Below, one piece after another: positions 23,808 through 37,041 of a stretch of 64,000 nucleotides of DNA. The position numbers and the translations under genes were made by a program. The stretch is from Anaspis maculata. Lineage: Eukaryota; Arthropoda; Insecta; Coleoptera; Scraptiidae. Position 1 is the stretch's first letter; every line of letters begins with the position of its first letter. The notes beneath the pieces are model-generated. The model saw only the letters and a list, made by a program, of their open reading frames with translations, was not told where the DNA came from and did no database searches. The stretch covers positions 50,149,257 through 50,213,256 of the forward strand of contig OX421965.1 of the NCBI GenBank assembly GCA_949128115.1, given 5' to 3'.

Positions 23808-25473
23808 AAGGCATTTCGACTTTCAGGTCAAAATCCCAATAGTTCGTGTGAGCCTCAAATAGGTCATGATCTGGTAATTTCTTACCATTTTATTACCAAT
23901 TTATGACCTCTTATTTGATAAGTTTTCAAGGTTATATTTTGTTCGAGCAACGTCTTAAATTCTGTCGAAACCTCGGTCGAAACTAACATATAGTTATACG
24001 TTTTAGGAATGAAACAATGATCACCATGCCTATATCTCTCCAATGACGAAGTTATGATGAGTGATGGCAGTGAAAATATTAATATTAAAGATAAATGAAA
24101 GTAATGAAAGAATAAAGTCAGCATCGTACCTACCCTTAATTTTCCTACGCATCAAGTTTTTCTGACCAATATGGTTATTATACCTCAAAATATTACATTG
24201 CGCCTCAAAAATATCCATGATTTGGAGTTTCTTATGAGAAAATAAAAATTACCAAGTAATTTTTTTTGCCGCTGTTACTTTTTCGAAGGCTCAAAAGTTA
24301 TTCCTGAGTTCTTAAAATCTCAAATTGTAACTGTTCTGCGTAGTTGGGGGCCAGGAACAATGATTTTTGAAAACGTGAAATATAACAACGCTACTTTTCA
24401 AGCAATGGCAGATGTAAGTGAAGCCAAACAAGATGGCGATATTTTCATTTCGACTCTGTGGGCTAATTTACTTCAATTTTTGACTTATAAGTCCAGTGTG
24501 CCTAATGGGTAAATTTTCATAGTAATCTGGACTTCAAAGTCCGCTGTTATGAATTAAAAGGCTCAGATTTCACTCAAAATAATCACTGTTGATCAATAAG
24601 CCGTAGTCATTGTGTAAAGCTAAAATAACCTAGTTTTGACCGTCAGAATAGGCTATTAATCACCTGACTTGGAAGTTGAAATTAGGATAGTAACAAAGTA
24701 AAAGCGACCACTTTTAGTTTCTTAATTAACCCCTTTAGGAAATATTTACCTTGAAGGCAAAATTTAGGTAAATATTAACTTATTTGTGTTTTGAAGTGTG
24801 ACCTTATGATTCATGGAATATGAAGGCATTATTTAGGGAAAACATTGGTTATTTTGAACCTTCAAAAAGATTCATTAGGCCAAGGATATATCAGCGTAAA
24901 TTTTAAGGGAGGAACGGAGCTCTGTTCCACCTAAATCACGACTTTGAGAATATTTTGTCAGACAAGGAATATTTCATGTCCAATTGATGTAATTTTCGCC
25001 CTGTTCAAGACAACTTTAAATTGGTTATTCAGCCTTAACGTGCTGCTTGGGTGCTATCTCATTTCATTCCGTATTCCATCCCAATCCTAGAGATTCAAGG
25101 CTTGATACCCACTTGTAGTCCTAGCGTTACACGTAAAAAGTACGCACTAATTTTGACAAAAGTATAAAATTTGGTGTGTGGACTCCTGAAAGCATTCAAA
25201 GAGTTTTTAGGAGAGCCAAGAAAATTTAAATTTTTCCGAGAATTTTTCAATTTCAATTCAAGACCTAGGTTTTCATTATAAAACGATCGTGTGTATCCAA
25301 CAAAGTCGTCACCTGTTGTTTTTTCAACAATTCCACGAAAGGCAATTTGGAGATGGCGCTCACGATGAGAAAGAGTTGAAAACCTTAGTTCCAAATCTAC
25401 ACACATCAAAAGAATCTAGGGGACAAGCAAATTCAGACGATTTCTAAAATCATCGTAACTTTTGATTCCCGTC
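23808..25473. other. Gene-free stretch
   Basis: The sequence is AT-rich with no recognisable gene or strong repeat. Confidence 0.3.
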
Positions 25474-26346
25474 AGCGATTTCATATCGGTTTTCAGTGTT
25501 CGATAGCTCAATCTTTCTTCTTCATGCCTTGATCACGTCAAATACGAACAATGTTTTATAAGGTTGCTACAGGGTGATCAATGGAACAGTGTAAAATTGC
25601 CGAAAGTTCAGTACGAGCGCGATTTCCCAGAAAAGGAACTGCATGCATTTTAGGAGCACAGTTATGAAGATCAGCTCCAGTGACTTTTTTGAATTTCAGA
25701 AATTGGAGGTGAATTGCCAAAGATATTGATCATTTTATGCCGCCGTGTTGAACTTCCAAGAAAGTAAAAAGTGATCCGATTTTCTTGAAACTTGGAACAC
25801 ACTCATGTCTGGTTCAAGTAATTAGAATTTCAAAGTCAAATGTCACTTTCGATTACTTTCGAGCCGCTATATTGAGTTTTTTACATAAATGATTCGATTG
25901 GAATGAAACTTTGAAACACACTAGAATCGAATCATTTACATAAAACTTCAATGTGGCGGCTTGAAAGTGACCGAAAAAGACATTTGACCTTGGAATTCCA
26001 ATAACTTAAACCAAACATGAGTGTGATCCGAGTTTCAATGAAATCGGATCACTTTCTTGGAAATTCAACATGGCGGCACAAAATGATCAATATCTTTGGC
26101 AATTTACTTTTTCCAAAATTCAAAAACGTTACTGAAGCTGAAACACCAGTTTTCATAACTGTGCTATTGGAATGGATAATTTTTTTTTTGAGGGAAATCG
26201 CGCTCGTACTAAACTTTTGGCAATTTTACACTGTTCCATTGATCACCTGTAGAATCTTTATGAAACATTGTTCGTATTCGACGTGATCAAAGCATGAAAA
26301 CAGAGGATTGGGCTATCCAACACCGAAAACTGATATAAGATCACTG
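25474..26346. repeat. Fold-back element, double-layered
   Basis: The inner ends CTACAGGGTGATCAATGG (25573) and CCATTGATCACCTGTAG (26253) pair. Pairing continues outward through GAACAATGTTTTATAAGG / TTTATGAAACATTGTTCG to about 25474 and 26346. The outer arm resembles the end of the 44671-52430 fold-back (CTTTTGATT...CGATTTCA...CGGTTTTCA). Confidence 0.8.
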
Positions 26347-26359
26347 TTGAGCTTTGACA

Positions 26360-26518
26360 TTTTTTATTTTCTGACAGATGACAGATAGAGCAATACTTCC
26401 AACTGTTCTGAATACAGTTTTTCAAGGGCTTTCGAATGACATATTGAAAGTCTAGTTTTGTGAGGTATAGCTTCTGATATTTGTTGATAGTGTCACTTCT
26501 GTTTAAGAGATGACAGCC
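26360..26518 (-). repeat. Dispersed repeat, inverted copy 3
   Basis: On the minus strand it begins GGCTGTCATCTC and continues through TTGAAAAACTGTATTCAGAA, matching 19401-19550. Confidence 0.55.
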
Positions 26519-27065
26519 AAAAGCCAATAGGCTTATTCCAAGGCAAAACCATGTCTGCATGTCAAATTTCGAGTCAATCGGATCAACGGTTCGACAGTTA
26601 TCGAGGAAGATTACAAACAGACCCAACCACCTTGTCATAATCGGTTTTGACAGAAACTATCACATTCATTTTGTAGAGTTTCACATAACCTTCAAAATAA
26701 ACCTACACACTTGAAAATCTGTCCAGTAGAGCCGGAGCTCCAGAAGGTTTATGTCTTCATTTTGAAGAAGCCATCAAAAATTAACGACGAGGAATATCGA
26801 ATTGAACTGGAATGATGACGTTTTTTGTAAAAATCAAACTGAGCGAAGTTCCCGAAGTGTTTCTCCAAATTCCAAGCCGTTTACGGAATATTAAAAAAAA
26901 AAATATTTTTTGCGACTGTGTTTTCGGATTAGCTTCTATTACATCAAACACATCACTGGGTTCTTTTGTTTTGAAAATATACTTCCAAATCATTAGACAA
27001 AAGATTTATCAGTAGTTTATTGTGAACTGATCATCTAAGATCATCTAACACTTCCTTTGAAAACT

Positions 27066-27360
27066 AAGCTGTGCTGGTAAAGGAGATTTAAACTGCGAAC
27101 CTGGAGGTGATGAGTTCGATACCACGCGGCAGCAATGATAAAAAAAAATCCGGCAAGCGACCAACCCAGTCGCTATAAATAATTGGGTATCTGCGTTCTG
27201 TGTGAACAAGGGATAATAAGGCGGTTGTCTAAGGCGTGTTGCTTACCTCATCATCTTGGGCGTCCAGGGGTCCGCGACAACCGGGTAGTGAACGCATAAA
27301 GAACGGAAGCTCTAACCTTCCGCTTTGTAGGCCAAGACTCTCAAGTGGGTTGTAGACAAA
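27066..27360 (+). mobile_element. SINE-like repeat with B box
   Basis: AGCTGTGCTGGTAAAGGAG (A-box-like) is followed about 40 bp on by GAGTTCGATACCACG (B-box-like). The body ends GTGGGTTGTAGACAAACACT...TTTTTT. This is the plan of a tRNA-derived SINE but a different family from the 3920 copy. No clean target duplication was seen. Confidence 0.5.
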
Positions 27361-28558
27361 CACTAATATTTTTTCAATGTAACATTGAATTCATCTGTCC
27401 GACCAAAATACAGTGGGGCTCTGGACTATCAGTCATAAAAACTTTCGCAGTTTCAGCGAAATGAATATTTTGCATGGAAAAATGGAAATAGCTGCCACCC
27501 GTCCAACTTTATAACAGTTCGACACCATTTTGTGAGCAAATTTGAATAATCTGAATTAATGGATGCGGATTGTTGCCAATAAATCAAACGAAATGTTATA
27601 AAAGCCGACCTATAGTGCGTTTCGCTTGCAAAAGGATAATCCGTAAACTTAAAGCTCAATAAATATCGGATTATCCGTGTGAGGGCGATAAAAGGACACT
27701 CTTCCCCCGCCGACTCTGGCCTTTGCTCGTTGGAGCCCCAGCTTGCGCCCGCACTCCCGAAAACCCTATACTCCTTGTATCGTCCCGAATGCCGGGCTGC
27801 CGAAATACTCGCAGGATCAGCAAAGGATCAAAGAAATTATATTTGCTCGCGATAAAGTAGGCAGATGGCTTCCACAAATAAAGCCAGTCGTGCACGATCG
27901 ATTTCTCGCGAAGAAAAGTAAATTTGTAAAGAATTCAGAGCTTTTTCGTTGGAGAAAAAGCACCGACGTTGCAGTTCTCTCTCGGCGGCGGTGTATAAAC
28001 CATAATAAAATGGGTTCATCTTTGTACTCCAGTTACCAGGACTTTGTGTATCTACGTGATATTCCTGATAGCTCGCTGTTTTATGCTTCCTGCAGTGCGA
28101 AAAGTCCTTAGTTCGTCTTTTTAGCTCCATACGTATTCCACAATGTTTGCAGATAACTTGGACAACTTTGAACGTGTAAAGTACGTACTCGACTCCGTAT
28201 AAAACAAAGTAACGAGGCTTAAAAACGTCTCTGCCTCATTATGTAAATGTGAAATCATTAATGTAGACTCGTGTGTGAAGCCGCATTTAGCGTCAAACAT
28301 TTCAGCTGATACGAACGAGACGACTTTGGAGCGAGAGTTTGTCAGATTTTCATTTTTTTGTGACTTTAGCTTCAAATAGGTCGTTTTGTTTGGTAATTTT
28401 TTGAGTGCGCAAGCAACAATAACAACAACAAAAACAACAGAAGCACTTGAAAACACTGGGACAACAGTTGAAACACCGCAAGCCGTAAAGAATGTTGAAT
28501 GCGCAATGACTCATTGACAATAATGACAATCACAGCCGTGACAGCTAGGAGCCAGTAA
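27361..28558. other. Gene-free stretch
   Basis: No gene was recognised. Open frames of about 75-120 codons at 27671-28130 lie on both strands over the same bases and carry no motif. Confidence 0.3.
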
Positions 28559-28687
28559 AGTTGCGGCCTCATAAAAGTTTACACCGACGGCGATCGAGTG
28601 GCCATGCTAATTCAATTTTGACGTAATTTTTTTAATGAGCATGGCCACACGATTGTCATCGGTGTAAACTTTTATGAGGCCGCAACT
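28559..28687. repeat. 129-bp hairpin MITE
   Basis: Left AGTTGCGGCCTCATAAAAGT and its inverted complement at 28668-28687 are perfect. Pairing continues through GTTTACACCGA and GTGGCCATGCT, leaving a loop of about 28 bases. The near identity of the arms suggests a young copy. Confidence 0.8.
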
Positions 28688-29691
28688 GTACCTATTAAGG
28701 GGACTAGACAGAGTATGCAGCGTTGCCATTTAAGTTGACAGCTGTATTTTTTTAATTTTTGGCGCATTCATACATAATTATATGCGTACCTGTCACGAAC
28801 CTGTAATATAGCTGGACTGCTAATACCCCAGATTCCCCCAACATTTTTATGACCCCTTCTCTGGAAGTCGCCATCTTATTATGCACCAGTGGACTCAAAC
28901 GTTTAGTGGCGACCTCGATGGCAGCTCACAATTTGCAACGGAGAAGTTTTTTTGTATTGATGACTGTGACGAGATATTCGATTTCATAAATATATAATTA
29001 AATTGTGAATTGATATAATGTTTAGCTAAATTTGTTGCCGATCCATGAAAATTTGCAAGAGTTTACCGTAATTAAACAGAAAGTTTGAGGATCACTGGAC
29101 TTTTCGCTAACTGTCAGTGCCGCCTGCCGCCTGCCGCGCGCCAGCCGTTCGCCGTCTTGATTTCTGCAAACTTGACGCTGCGCCACTTCAACTGACGCTG
29201 ACAGATGTTTTTGTTGTTGTTGATGTTCGCGACCATTTTTTCCAACGATGATTTTTTCATCATTCGCGTCTAATTTGGTAAGTAAAAGTTAGAATTTCAA
29301 ATATTTCATATCGTAAATAACGCAAATGTTCATTCATTCAGGAATAACATGGAAAAAGAGGAACCGCGGCGCATCTGTGAAGGCGCTTATTATTTTGTGC
29401 CAGGATGCCATGCAAAAATTTCTCAAGCTGGGGCTGAGGGTCATGAAAAAAGTCGAATTTCAAAAAACTTCCAAACTTCCAGCACACAAGGAGAGAAAAA
29501 CTCGTATCTTATCTTGCTTTTTATAATAAAAAACGACCACACGGCTAGTACACCTGGGCCAAATTATGTACATTGGTTTTTTTGTCTCTATCTCCATATT
29601 ATGCCTTTGAATTTGCAATTTTGTAGTTTAGTAAGCCCTCCCACATCTTGTTTGTGATTGTTAATCTGTATGTTCATTTTTAGCCAGATGA

Positions 29692-29719
29692 GAGATGAAG
29701 CCCTAAATTAGGGCGAAAC
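29692..29719 (+). ncRNA. Hammerhead-like motif, degenerate
   Basis: GATGAA is followed by a perfect 5-bp helix GCCCT/AGGGC with loop AAATT and then GAAAC. This matches the hammerhead layout CUGAUGA-helix II-GAAA, except that the first two core bases (CU) read GA. Such motifs are known in the terminal repeats of Penelope-like elements. The core change makes cleavage unlikely. Confidence 0.35.
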
Positions 29720-30674
29720 GTTGCATTATACGACTAAATAGTTTTATTTCGTCCTGTTTCCTCAAAAAAAAAGCGCCACAGTATACTTGAAGAAGGACAA
29801 AGAAACCGATCAAAGCTAATTGTCTAGCCTCGCTACTGAAACGTGCCAGATAGCCGCCTTGGGTGCCGTCATTGTTATTTATCCTCCATTTTGCCAAGCA
29901 TTGTGCATGTGCTGATCAGTTTCTGTTGTCTGTCCTAAGGTTCACGGCACCCCGATGCATGAAGAGTTTCTCAGGCCAACATCACCTGGCGTCGGCTGAA
30001 GCTACGTCAGGCCTGGGCACCCTATTATTTGAATTGCCGACAACTCTTCGGCTGAGCTAGCAAAACTTCCGAGAACCACGGGCCGACGCTAGGGTTTTCA
30101 TCCGTCGAAGTGGCTCGAGACCTGGTGGGAGCGGTGTGAATAAAGACGCCAGGACTTCGGCAACGCACGTCGGCGCCAGGGAAGTCATTTTCAATTTTCT
30201 TCTACTTACTAGAGACCTAGACGCTACAAGATCCAACACAGTTGCGTTTTGAATGTATTTGTTATATTGCGGTGGCCTTATGCCCCGTCCTTACTTGGAA
30301 AAGCTTTCAACTCTTTCCAGTTCAGTTTGTAAGCGTCCCTCTGTCAGTGTCTTACTTCTCGTATCTTGTAGCTGGCCCAGCCGGCTTTATCGTGAATGTG
30401 TTCCCAGTTCATTAATTTAACGTGTCTAAATTACACGATTTGTACAATGCACTTGTTTTCGTTCTTTTGTATGTTCCCACCTCATAGTATTCAAGTTTGA
30501 ATGCGGTTGTTGCACGGAGCGGACTCCCACAGTCCGCATGGATCAAAACGTTTGAGCTTGATCCCGCAATAACGTGCGTGATATGCTACTCACCTACTCT
30601 TATTTCGTAAAGTATGTAAGTAGTGTACCTATACATATTAATGTAGAATTCAATACTCATACGCGATATTAGTG
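29720..30674. other. Gene-free stretch
   Basis: No gene was recognised. The sequence just after the hammerhead-like motif (to about 29760) may be the rest of a Penelope-type terminus. The rest is unassigned. Confidence 0.3.
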
Positions 30675-31690
30675 TGACGTCAAAGTCACCATTTTCAAGT
30701 GCCGCGATCCAACAATGGCCTGAGAACAAAGGAAATTCTAGAAAATATTATTTTGTAGCCTTACCTTGCACACGGGACATTTTTAACTTTAATGGTCTAT
30801 GAACTGACAAACTACAGAACCTAGAGGTTATTTTGGAGCATATTGAAATGTTTATCTTGTTTATAAATTTTTTTAGTGACAACGATGACAGCTTACGTTT
30901 GCGCGACATAACCTCAATGCACATAACAAGCGCGACAAGAACATTTGCACTACAACAACCAGAACCACTCAACCACACAACAAAGTGCAGAGCTGAGGAC
31001 GTGTTGGACAAGCTTTTTTGTTACTTTTTAGTTGATCGTTTGTAGTGTAAATGGTTATGTGTTTGGCACCAGATTGTTAATACTACAATGAGCGCTACTG
31101 TTTTTTTTTCAAAAGACGAAAAGAAAAGAGGAAACTTTTGAGGTAGGTAAATACATTTCAACTTAATAATTTGCCTTGAGCTCTTCTGAATACGAATCGA
31201 ATGATGAATTATTTCATTGTTGTTCTAATTAGTACATGGCGAGTTGAGTTGAGCTCGTCATTTTGAAGGCACAGACTCTCAGAAAGGCACTAGATAAAGT
31301 TGGTCAATATTAACGCCAGAAAATACTCCGAAACACTCAAAATTCCATGAACACGAACAAAATGAAGCCGGAAACGCAAAATAAAGGGAAACACGATGTT
31401 ATCAAGGTTGTGATCCACAAGTTGTTTATGTTTTGAGGTTATGTCGCGCTAACACAGCTGTCATCGCTGTCACTTTCATTTTTTTTGCTAATGAAACCTC
31501 TAAGAAAAATCGAAAAAAATAAAATGAATATGCTTCAAAATAACCTCTAGGCTTTGTAGTTAGTCAGTTCGAACCCCAATATATTCAGTTAAATATGCAA
31601 GGTTACGTTACCAAAAAATTTTTCTGAAATTTCCTTTGTTCTCAGAACATTGTTGGATAGCGGCAATTGAAAATGGCGACCCTGACGTCA
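30675..31690. repeat. Fold-back element, TGACGTCA ends
   Basis: The ends are TGACGTCAAAGTCACCATTT at 30675 and AAATGGCGACCCTGACGTCA at 31690. The arms, about 250 bp each, pair through GAGAACAAAGGAAATT and AGGTTATTTTGGAGCATATT. The middle 31000-31400 is unrecognised. Confidence 0.8.
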
Positions 31691-31999
31691 TTTCTAATAT
31701 CCCGTATTTTTCGCACAGCAGCTGACAAGAGCCAGACCAATATTTTTGGAAGAAGGAACATTGTTGCGCTCTTACTTGGCAGAAAAGATGCGGCAAATAA
31801 CATATATTCCGCCGGAGCACCCACTTTACGCCGAATTGAAGTGTAGTTAGAGTCGCAAAATCGCGTTTTGTAAATTGATGTGCCGAATAAAAACCGTCTG
31901 CGTCGCCAACAAAAAGTACGTCGTCATCATGAAAGAGCGCCCTCATTTGTTTGGGTGTATTTTTACCGTTCTCATTCCATTTCCACCCTCGTGATGATG

Positions 32000-32366
32000 C
32001 ATGGGCGCCCGGAGGGGGGGGCAAGGGGGGGCACTTGCCCCCCCCTGGCTCCGGAGCAGCTGAATAAATTCTTCCTTACGAAAAAAAATTAACTATTGAC
32101 CTGGCTATTTTGAAGTAAATTTTTATACATTTTGTACAAAATTACAAATATCAATGAATTCCTCTAAAGTTGAGTTTAATTTTCAAATATATTTCCTTAT
32201 TTTTCGCACAATAATTATTATCACCATTATTATTATTATTATTCGAAAAAAAATTCGCCTACGGCGCTAATCTAAAGGACTTCGCAAATTAGGCCAGGTA
32301 GGTATGTGACGTTCTCTAACTAAAGCTATTTGACCCCCCCTGACAAAAATCCTGCGGGCGCCCATG
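32000..32366. mobile_element. hAT-type MITE, 8-bp TSD
   Basis: The terminal inverted repeats CATGGGCGCCCGGAGG and CCTGCGGGCGCCCATG differ at one base and are flanked by TGATGATG at 31992-31999 and 32367-32374. The interior is AT-rich with G/C runs near both ends and has no transposase. The 8-bp duplication and the ends suit the hAT superfamily. Confidence 0.8.
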
Positions 32367-32374
32367 TGATGATG

Positions 32375-33490
32375 TGTGTTACTCAAAAAGTGTGCGGGAA
32401 AGTCGTAGATAAGACACACCGCACCGTACCATTCCTATACGGGTGCGAGTGTGTGTATGTGTACTGATTGAAGAAGGAAGCACTCCACCACCTCCGCGCC
32501 CAGTCTCTCTCAAATCCTCACTCCCATTCAATCCCAATGAAAGAACCAGGGAGAGGAAGGATCTCTTCCGACAAAACGCTTTTTGAATAAAAAACAGCCC
32601 TGCCAGCAGCATCGGAAATGGGAGCGAAGAGACTCTGATTTCAGATCCGCTGCTGGATGCTGGCTGCTGCTACGGGGTCTGATGCTGTTAAATTATTCGT
32701 GCGAGACGGAGGATTGACAAACGATCCACTAATGTCCCGGAATTTATCAGATTTTAACGTGGATTTGTCCCAATTAATAAATTCCTCCTGCCGTCTTCTC
32801 TCATCCCCGACGATAATTGGGCGACTCCGAAATTAATGGACGCCCGTCGTTTTATTACGTTGACCTTAAGACATCATGGTTTTAAGGCCGAGCCGGTGCG
32901 GGAGTGGGCGAGCCATCGAAGCTCTTGAAGCTGATGGACAAACAATTTTCGTTGAAGGAGAGGGCGCGCGCCGCGTTCTTTGTTGAAATAATAACTTCGG
33001 AATTACTTGGGGGTACAGATAGGTACCCGTAAAAGCCCCGAGAGGACCTCCCTTCCTTCCATGAGATTATCAATAGGGTTCTTAATTTCTTTTCCCAAGT
33101 TCCGATCTGCAAACTTGACGTTTGAGTATTGTTGTACCTACCATGCGATCAACAAAATTCGGAATCGGGGTAGGCTGTGCTCTGGCCGAAAGCAGCTTGA
33201 CATCCTGAAATTTGACCAGGTCACAGTCTACCTCAATTCCGAATTTTGTTGATCGCATGGTATATACTTTGGTAGGTATAAACACGAGAACAGTAAGGCG
33301 GCAAGAAATCGCAACATTGTCAGGACGGCCGATATCAATTTTAGAAAATGAAAGTGCCTAGCTATAGCTAACATGTCAGCCTTCTACTGGATCCATTGCA
33401 ATGTATGGTATTGTTGATCCAGTTTAGCTACATATTATTGGTAATAACGGTAAGCACTGGTAGCACAATCGAAGCGATTTTCAGCTGTTG
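32375..33490. other. Gene-free stretch
   Basis: No gene was recognised. A short inverted repeat, CCATGCGATCAACAAAATTC (33142-33161) and GAATTTTGTTGATCGCATGG (33241-33260), forms a hairpin of about 120 bp that may be a MITE. Confidence 0.45.
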
Positions 33491-33498
33491 CTACTTGA

Positions 33499-34798
33499 TA
33501 GAGATGTGCAGAAAGTATCAATTCGTTACTAAAGTATTCGTTACTTGCTCGGATTTTACGTATCAGATATTCATTTGGGAAAGTATTCGATACCAAGTAT
33601 CAATTCGATACTTTTTTCAATTGATACAAAGTAATCAACTGATACTCAATATCGATACTTTATATCGATGAGTATCGATATCGAATTGATATTCTCGATA
33701 CTCGATATCGATACTTGGTGTACCTATCGATATTATCGAGTATAATGTTGTATCCTTACCAACCAAGTAGCGGCGGTAAGTATTCGGTATCGGATCGGAT
33801 CAGTAATCATCAATATCGATGAATCTATCGATAGTCTCGAGTATAATTTTTGTATCCTTACCAACCAAGTAGCGGCGGTAAGTATTCGGTATCGGATCGC
33901 TTCAGTAATCAGTATCATCAGTAATCAGTATTAGTACCTGATTGGTGATTGGTGATTTGTGAACTGAATAATAAAATAAAACCAATTTCGATCTTGATTT
34001 CGAATATCGATACTGGATTACTGGAGATGGAGTGGATAGCATGAAGCATATAGGTACTTACATAGTCTTGGTCTATACCTACTACATTTAATTTACTTAA
34101 CAATTTGACTTGATTTTGATTCTGTTTCTGTTAGCTACTTTTACGAAACATTAACAGGTGCAAGTAGTTATGATAGTTATTATTGTTGACCTATCCTCGG
34201 GTTCCACCAAAATTTTAAGAGCAGATTAAATCTATCACGCTGATAGTTGCTATGCACCAGCCTAGCAGGATGGCCAGTTGCTTAGTTAGGTACTATCAGA
34301 GTGATCGCGTTGATGAAAGTTTGGTGGAACTCGAGGTGGGTGCTGCAATTTAGGAATTTATTCACCCCTACGCGTCTTAGAACATACTCACAATGTGATG
34401 CAGAACTTGAGTTTTATTGGGTTTGGGGTTGGGCACGCATTGAACGAGAGCACTGAGAGCAGGTAGAGATACCTATCGGTTTATTATTTTGAGTAGGTAC
34501 CTACCATTGAATAATTTGCGCTTTTTGGTCTGATTTCGTTCTGCATTAAGATTAGGTAACAATTTTGCACAAGATGAATCATACCATTGTAACTATCTCT
34601 TATTCTGTTTCGATATCGATATTGATTACTTCGGTACATCATATTTGATTACTCATAGGTACAAGTAACGAGTACAAGCGGTTATTGTGATATTGGTGAA
34701 AGTATCAGTTACAGTAACGAATACTCAGTATCGAATACTCGTTGAAAAAGTATCGATATCAATTCGATACTCAAAAGTATCGATATTGCACATCTCTA
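33499..34798. mobile_element. Non-autonomous hAT element, 1.3 kb
   Basis: The 12-bp terminal inverted repeats TAGAGATGTGCA/TGCACATCTCTA are perfect and are flanked by a perfect 8-bp duplication CTACTTGA (33491-33498 and 34799-34806), typical of hAT. Next to both ends are dense GTATCGAT-type motifs. The block ATCCTTACCAACCAAGTAGC, with its flanks, is directly repeated at about 33751 and 33856. No transposase frame was seen, so it would need a transposase supplied in trans. Confidence 0.9.
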
Positions 34799-34806
34799 CT
34801 ACTTGA

Positions 34807-35600
34807 CCTATCCAATCGAGAAAAACAATACAGGCTGTCCCGTTTTTGATCGCTCACTATAGGCTACGTGCATGACATGTAGTGCTGCCGCGGAATGTAA
34901 AACTCTTGTGGGAGCGATTTAGTTAGCGAACATCTCACTAGATGGCGGTCGTGTCGACTGAAAACATATTATTGAACATATTTCTTTACAAGGTGGCTCC
35001 ATCACAACATGCACAACCAACAAATACACGAGAAATAAATAATGTCATCTCTAATGTCAAAACAAGTTGCAACAACCACGTCAAAGCTGTCGTCTGTCAG
35101 CTGTCTGCTGCCAAAGATCGCCACAAGACGTTCTTATGATCACTACCATGGACTTTGTGTGTCCCACGCGTTGACAGCTCAGAACATGCACATAGCCAAT
35201 AGTGCGGTCTCGGAAACGATGAATAAATTATCAAGGTACAAATTTTCAAATTGAAAGCTGTCATGAATGAGAAGTACCTGATTTGGAATTTTCTACTGTA
35301 GGGGAACAGACTTTTCCATAATAATTATGATTGAAACAAAAATTCGTCGCTTTCTCGAAGTCGCATACACGCAAATAAAAGGACATTTGGTATAATTTCA
35401 AAGCAAGACTAGGTCACCATAACAAGGGTGTGCATGTGTGGGTGTCGGGACCGGGCGGTTTTCACCATCTGCTGGAAGAACAAAAACAGCCAGAGGGGTC
35501 GCTTGCGGCCTCGATACAAAGATACAGGGAGACGAATTCCAAGCTCGAGCTGATTAATTTATTTCCCAAATATTCTCAGCTTTGTACATGGTTTTTCTAG
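34807..35600. other. Gene-free stretch
   Basis: No gene was recognised. The short open frames at 34942-35254 have no motif. Confidence 0.3.
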
Positions 35601-37041
35601 TTACCATTTTGTTTGAATTTGCGGTGTTTCACAAGTCGGAGATGCTCAATGTTTTTGAAATTATTTGTACTGTGTTACTAATTATTTGCAATTGAGGCTA
35701 TTTCACCGTACTGTTACTGTTTTGTTTGTAATGTCAGTTGGGATTCACTGTTTCACTCGAGATTTCGTGTTATTATTTTGATCCGCTTGATTTGTTAATT
35801 TATATCCATGTCACTATGTGCCTCTCATGCTTCATTATGAAAAAATCGGAACAGCAGACCGCATTTTGTTTTGTTGGGGCTCATTGAAATTGCGCTAGCG
35901 GAAATGAGAGGACCTTAATGAATTTTGGCCGAATAACATTTTCGTAGTTTGTATATTTTTGTTCATGTATATGGAAGTCGAGCCCAAGGGACATCATTCC
36001 TCTCGTCCAACGTGAGTGTATTTCATCATTTTGTGGGGTACTGGTAAATTACTGGAGAAGGGTGGGACTGGGAATTAGGAATGGCGATTCGATCAATCAA
36101 ATGAGATGACTAACTGCTGTCGCGCGTAATTTAGTACTACAAAATACTTCAAGACCAAATCAACTTCAAACCTCTTGTCACTTTTTAGTCTCCTAAATTC
36201 GTTCAGAAACTCAGAAATCTTCCTCATAGTTCAGAAACTCTCGAATCATCTGCAATTATTGAAAATCTTTCTCATTTGCTCAGAGACTCTCGAATCATCT
36301 GCCAATATTTCAAATCTTCCTCATTTGCTCAGAAGTTCTCAAATCTTCTCCCATTATTTCAGGTCTTCATCATTGCTCAAAAACTATCAAACCATCTGTC
36401 ATTATTTCCAGTCTTCCTAATCAGATCAGAAACTCTCAAATTATCTGCTAGGAATTCAAGTCCTGTTTGGTATTTTGGTTATTTTTGGCTACTTAATGTA
36501 GAGCGGAGGCAACTGCTCAATCTTTGTTCACTAGACTGATGATTGTAGAGTAGGTTGCAACTTTAACGAGGCAAATTTATCTAATGGGTTCAGATTTTGT
36601 TTCAGAATCTCGTCGTTCCTTGGGGACGCAACGACGCAACATTCCTTAGTTGATGGTAGTAAACAATTTAGTTATTATTGAAGTATTATTGTATATTGTT
36701 CACTAATGTTTTTTAGTTTTGTATGTGTGTTTGTGATAGAGTGGCGTAAATTAAATCGCAAAACGTAAATTATTATTGCATAGCTAAGCAAGCACAGCGG
36801 AACATGAAACTTGGCATTACAGGGGGGGGGGGGATGTCCAATGAGCTTCAGCAAAAATGTTGACGATCTCTGCACAGGTTCTTTCGTGATTTTGTTGAGG
36901 AGACACCAGACTATAGACAGGGGTTCCTTTGACGAGTTCTTCCTCTGGGTGTCTGTTTTTAAATCCATCACTCCCCCTTTTTTTTTACTGGTAGTTTGAC
37001 GTGTTTGATTATTTTTGTTGTATTCTGTTCATTCACTTTTG
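35600..37041 (+). repeat. Relative of the 15.3-18 kb repeat, left part
   Basis: This T-rich stretch resembles the left arm of the 15300-18040 element. The clearest match is 36930-37030 against 16280-16390 (gggttc...tccatcactcncc...agtttgac...ttttgttgt). The relative resumes after the insertion, at about 39400-39470 (GTCATTCTGTCAG...TTTTTTGAGAAAAGA), matching about 16405-16450. Confidence 0.5.
36180..36450 (+). repeat. Minisatellite, about 49-bp units
   Basis: About five degenerate units contain CAGAAACTCTCGAATCATCT followed by an AT-rich spacer and CTTCCTCATTTGCT. The spacing of the two clearest units is 49 bp. Confidence 0.8.

Noticed and set aside
27743..28111. 122-codon plus-strand frame
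   Set aside because: A similar-length frame covers the same bases on the other strand. There is no domain, no splice context and no family resemblance.
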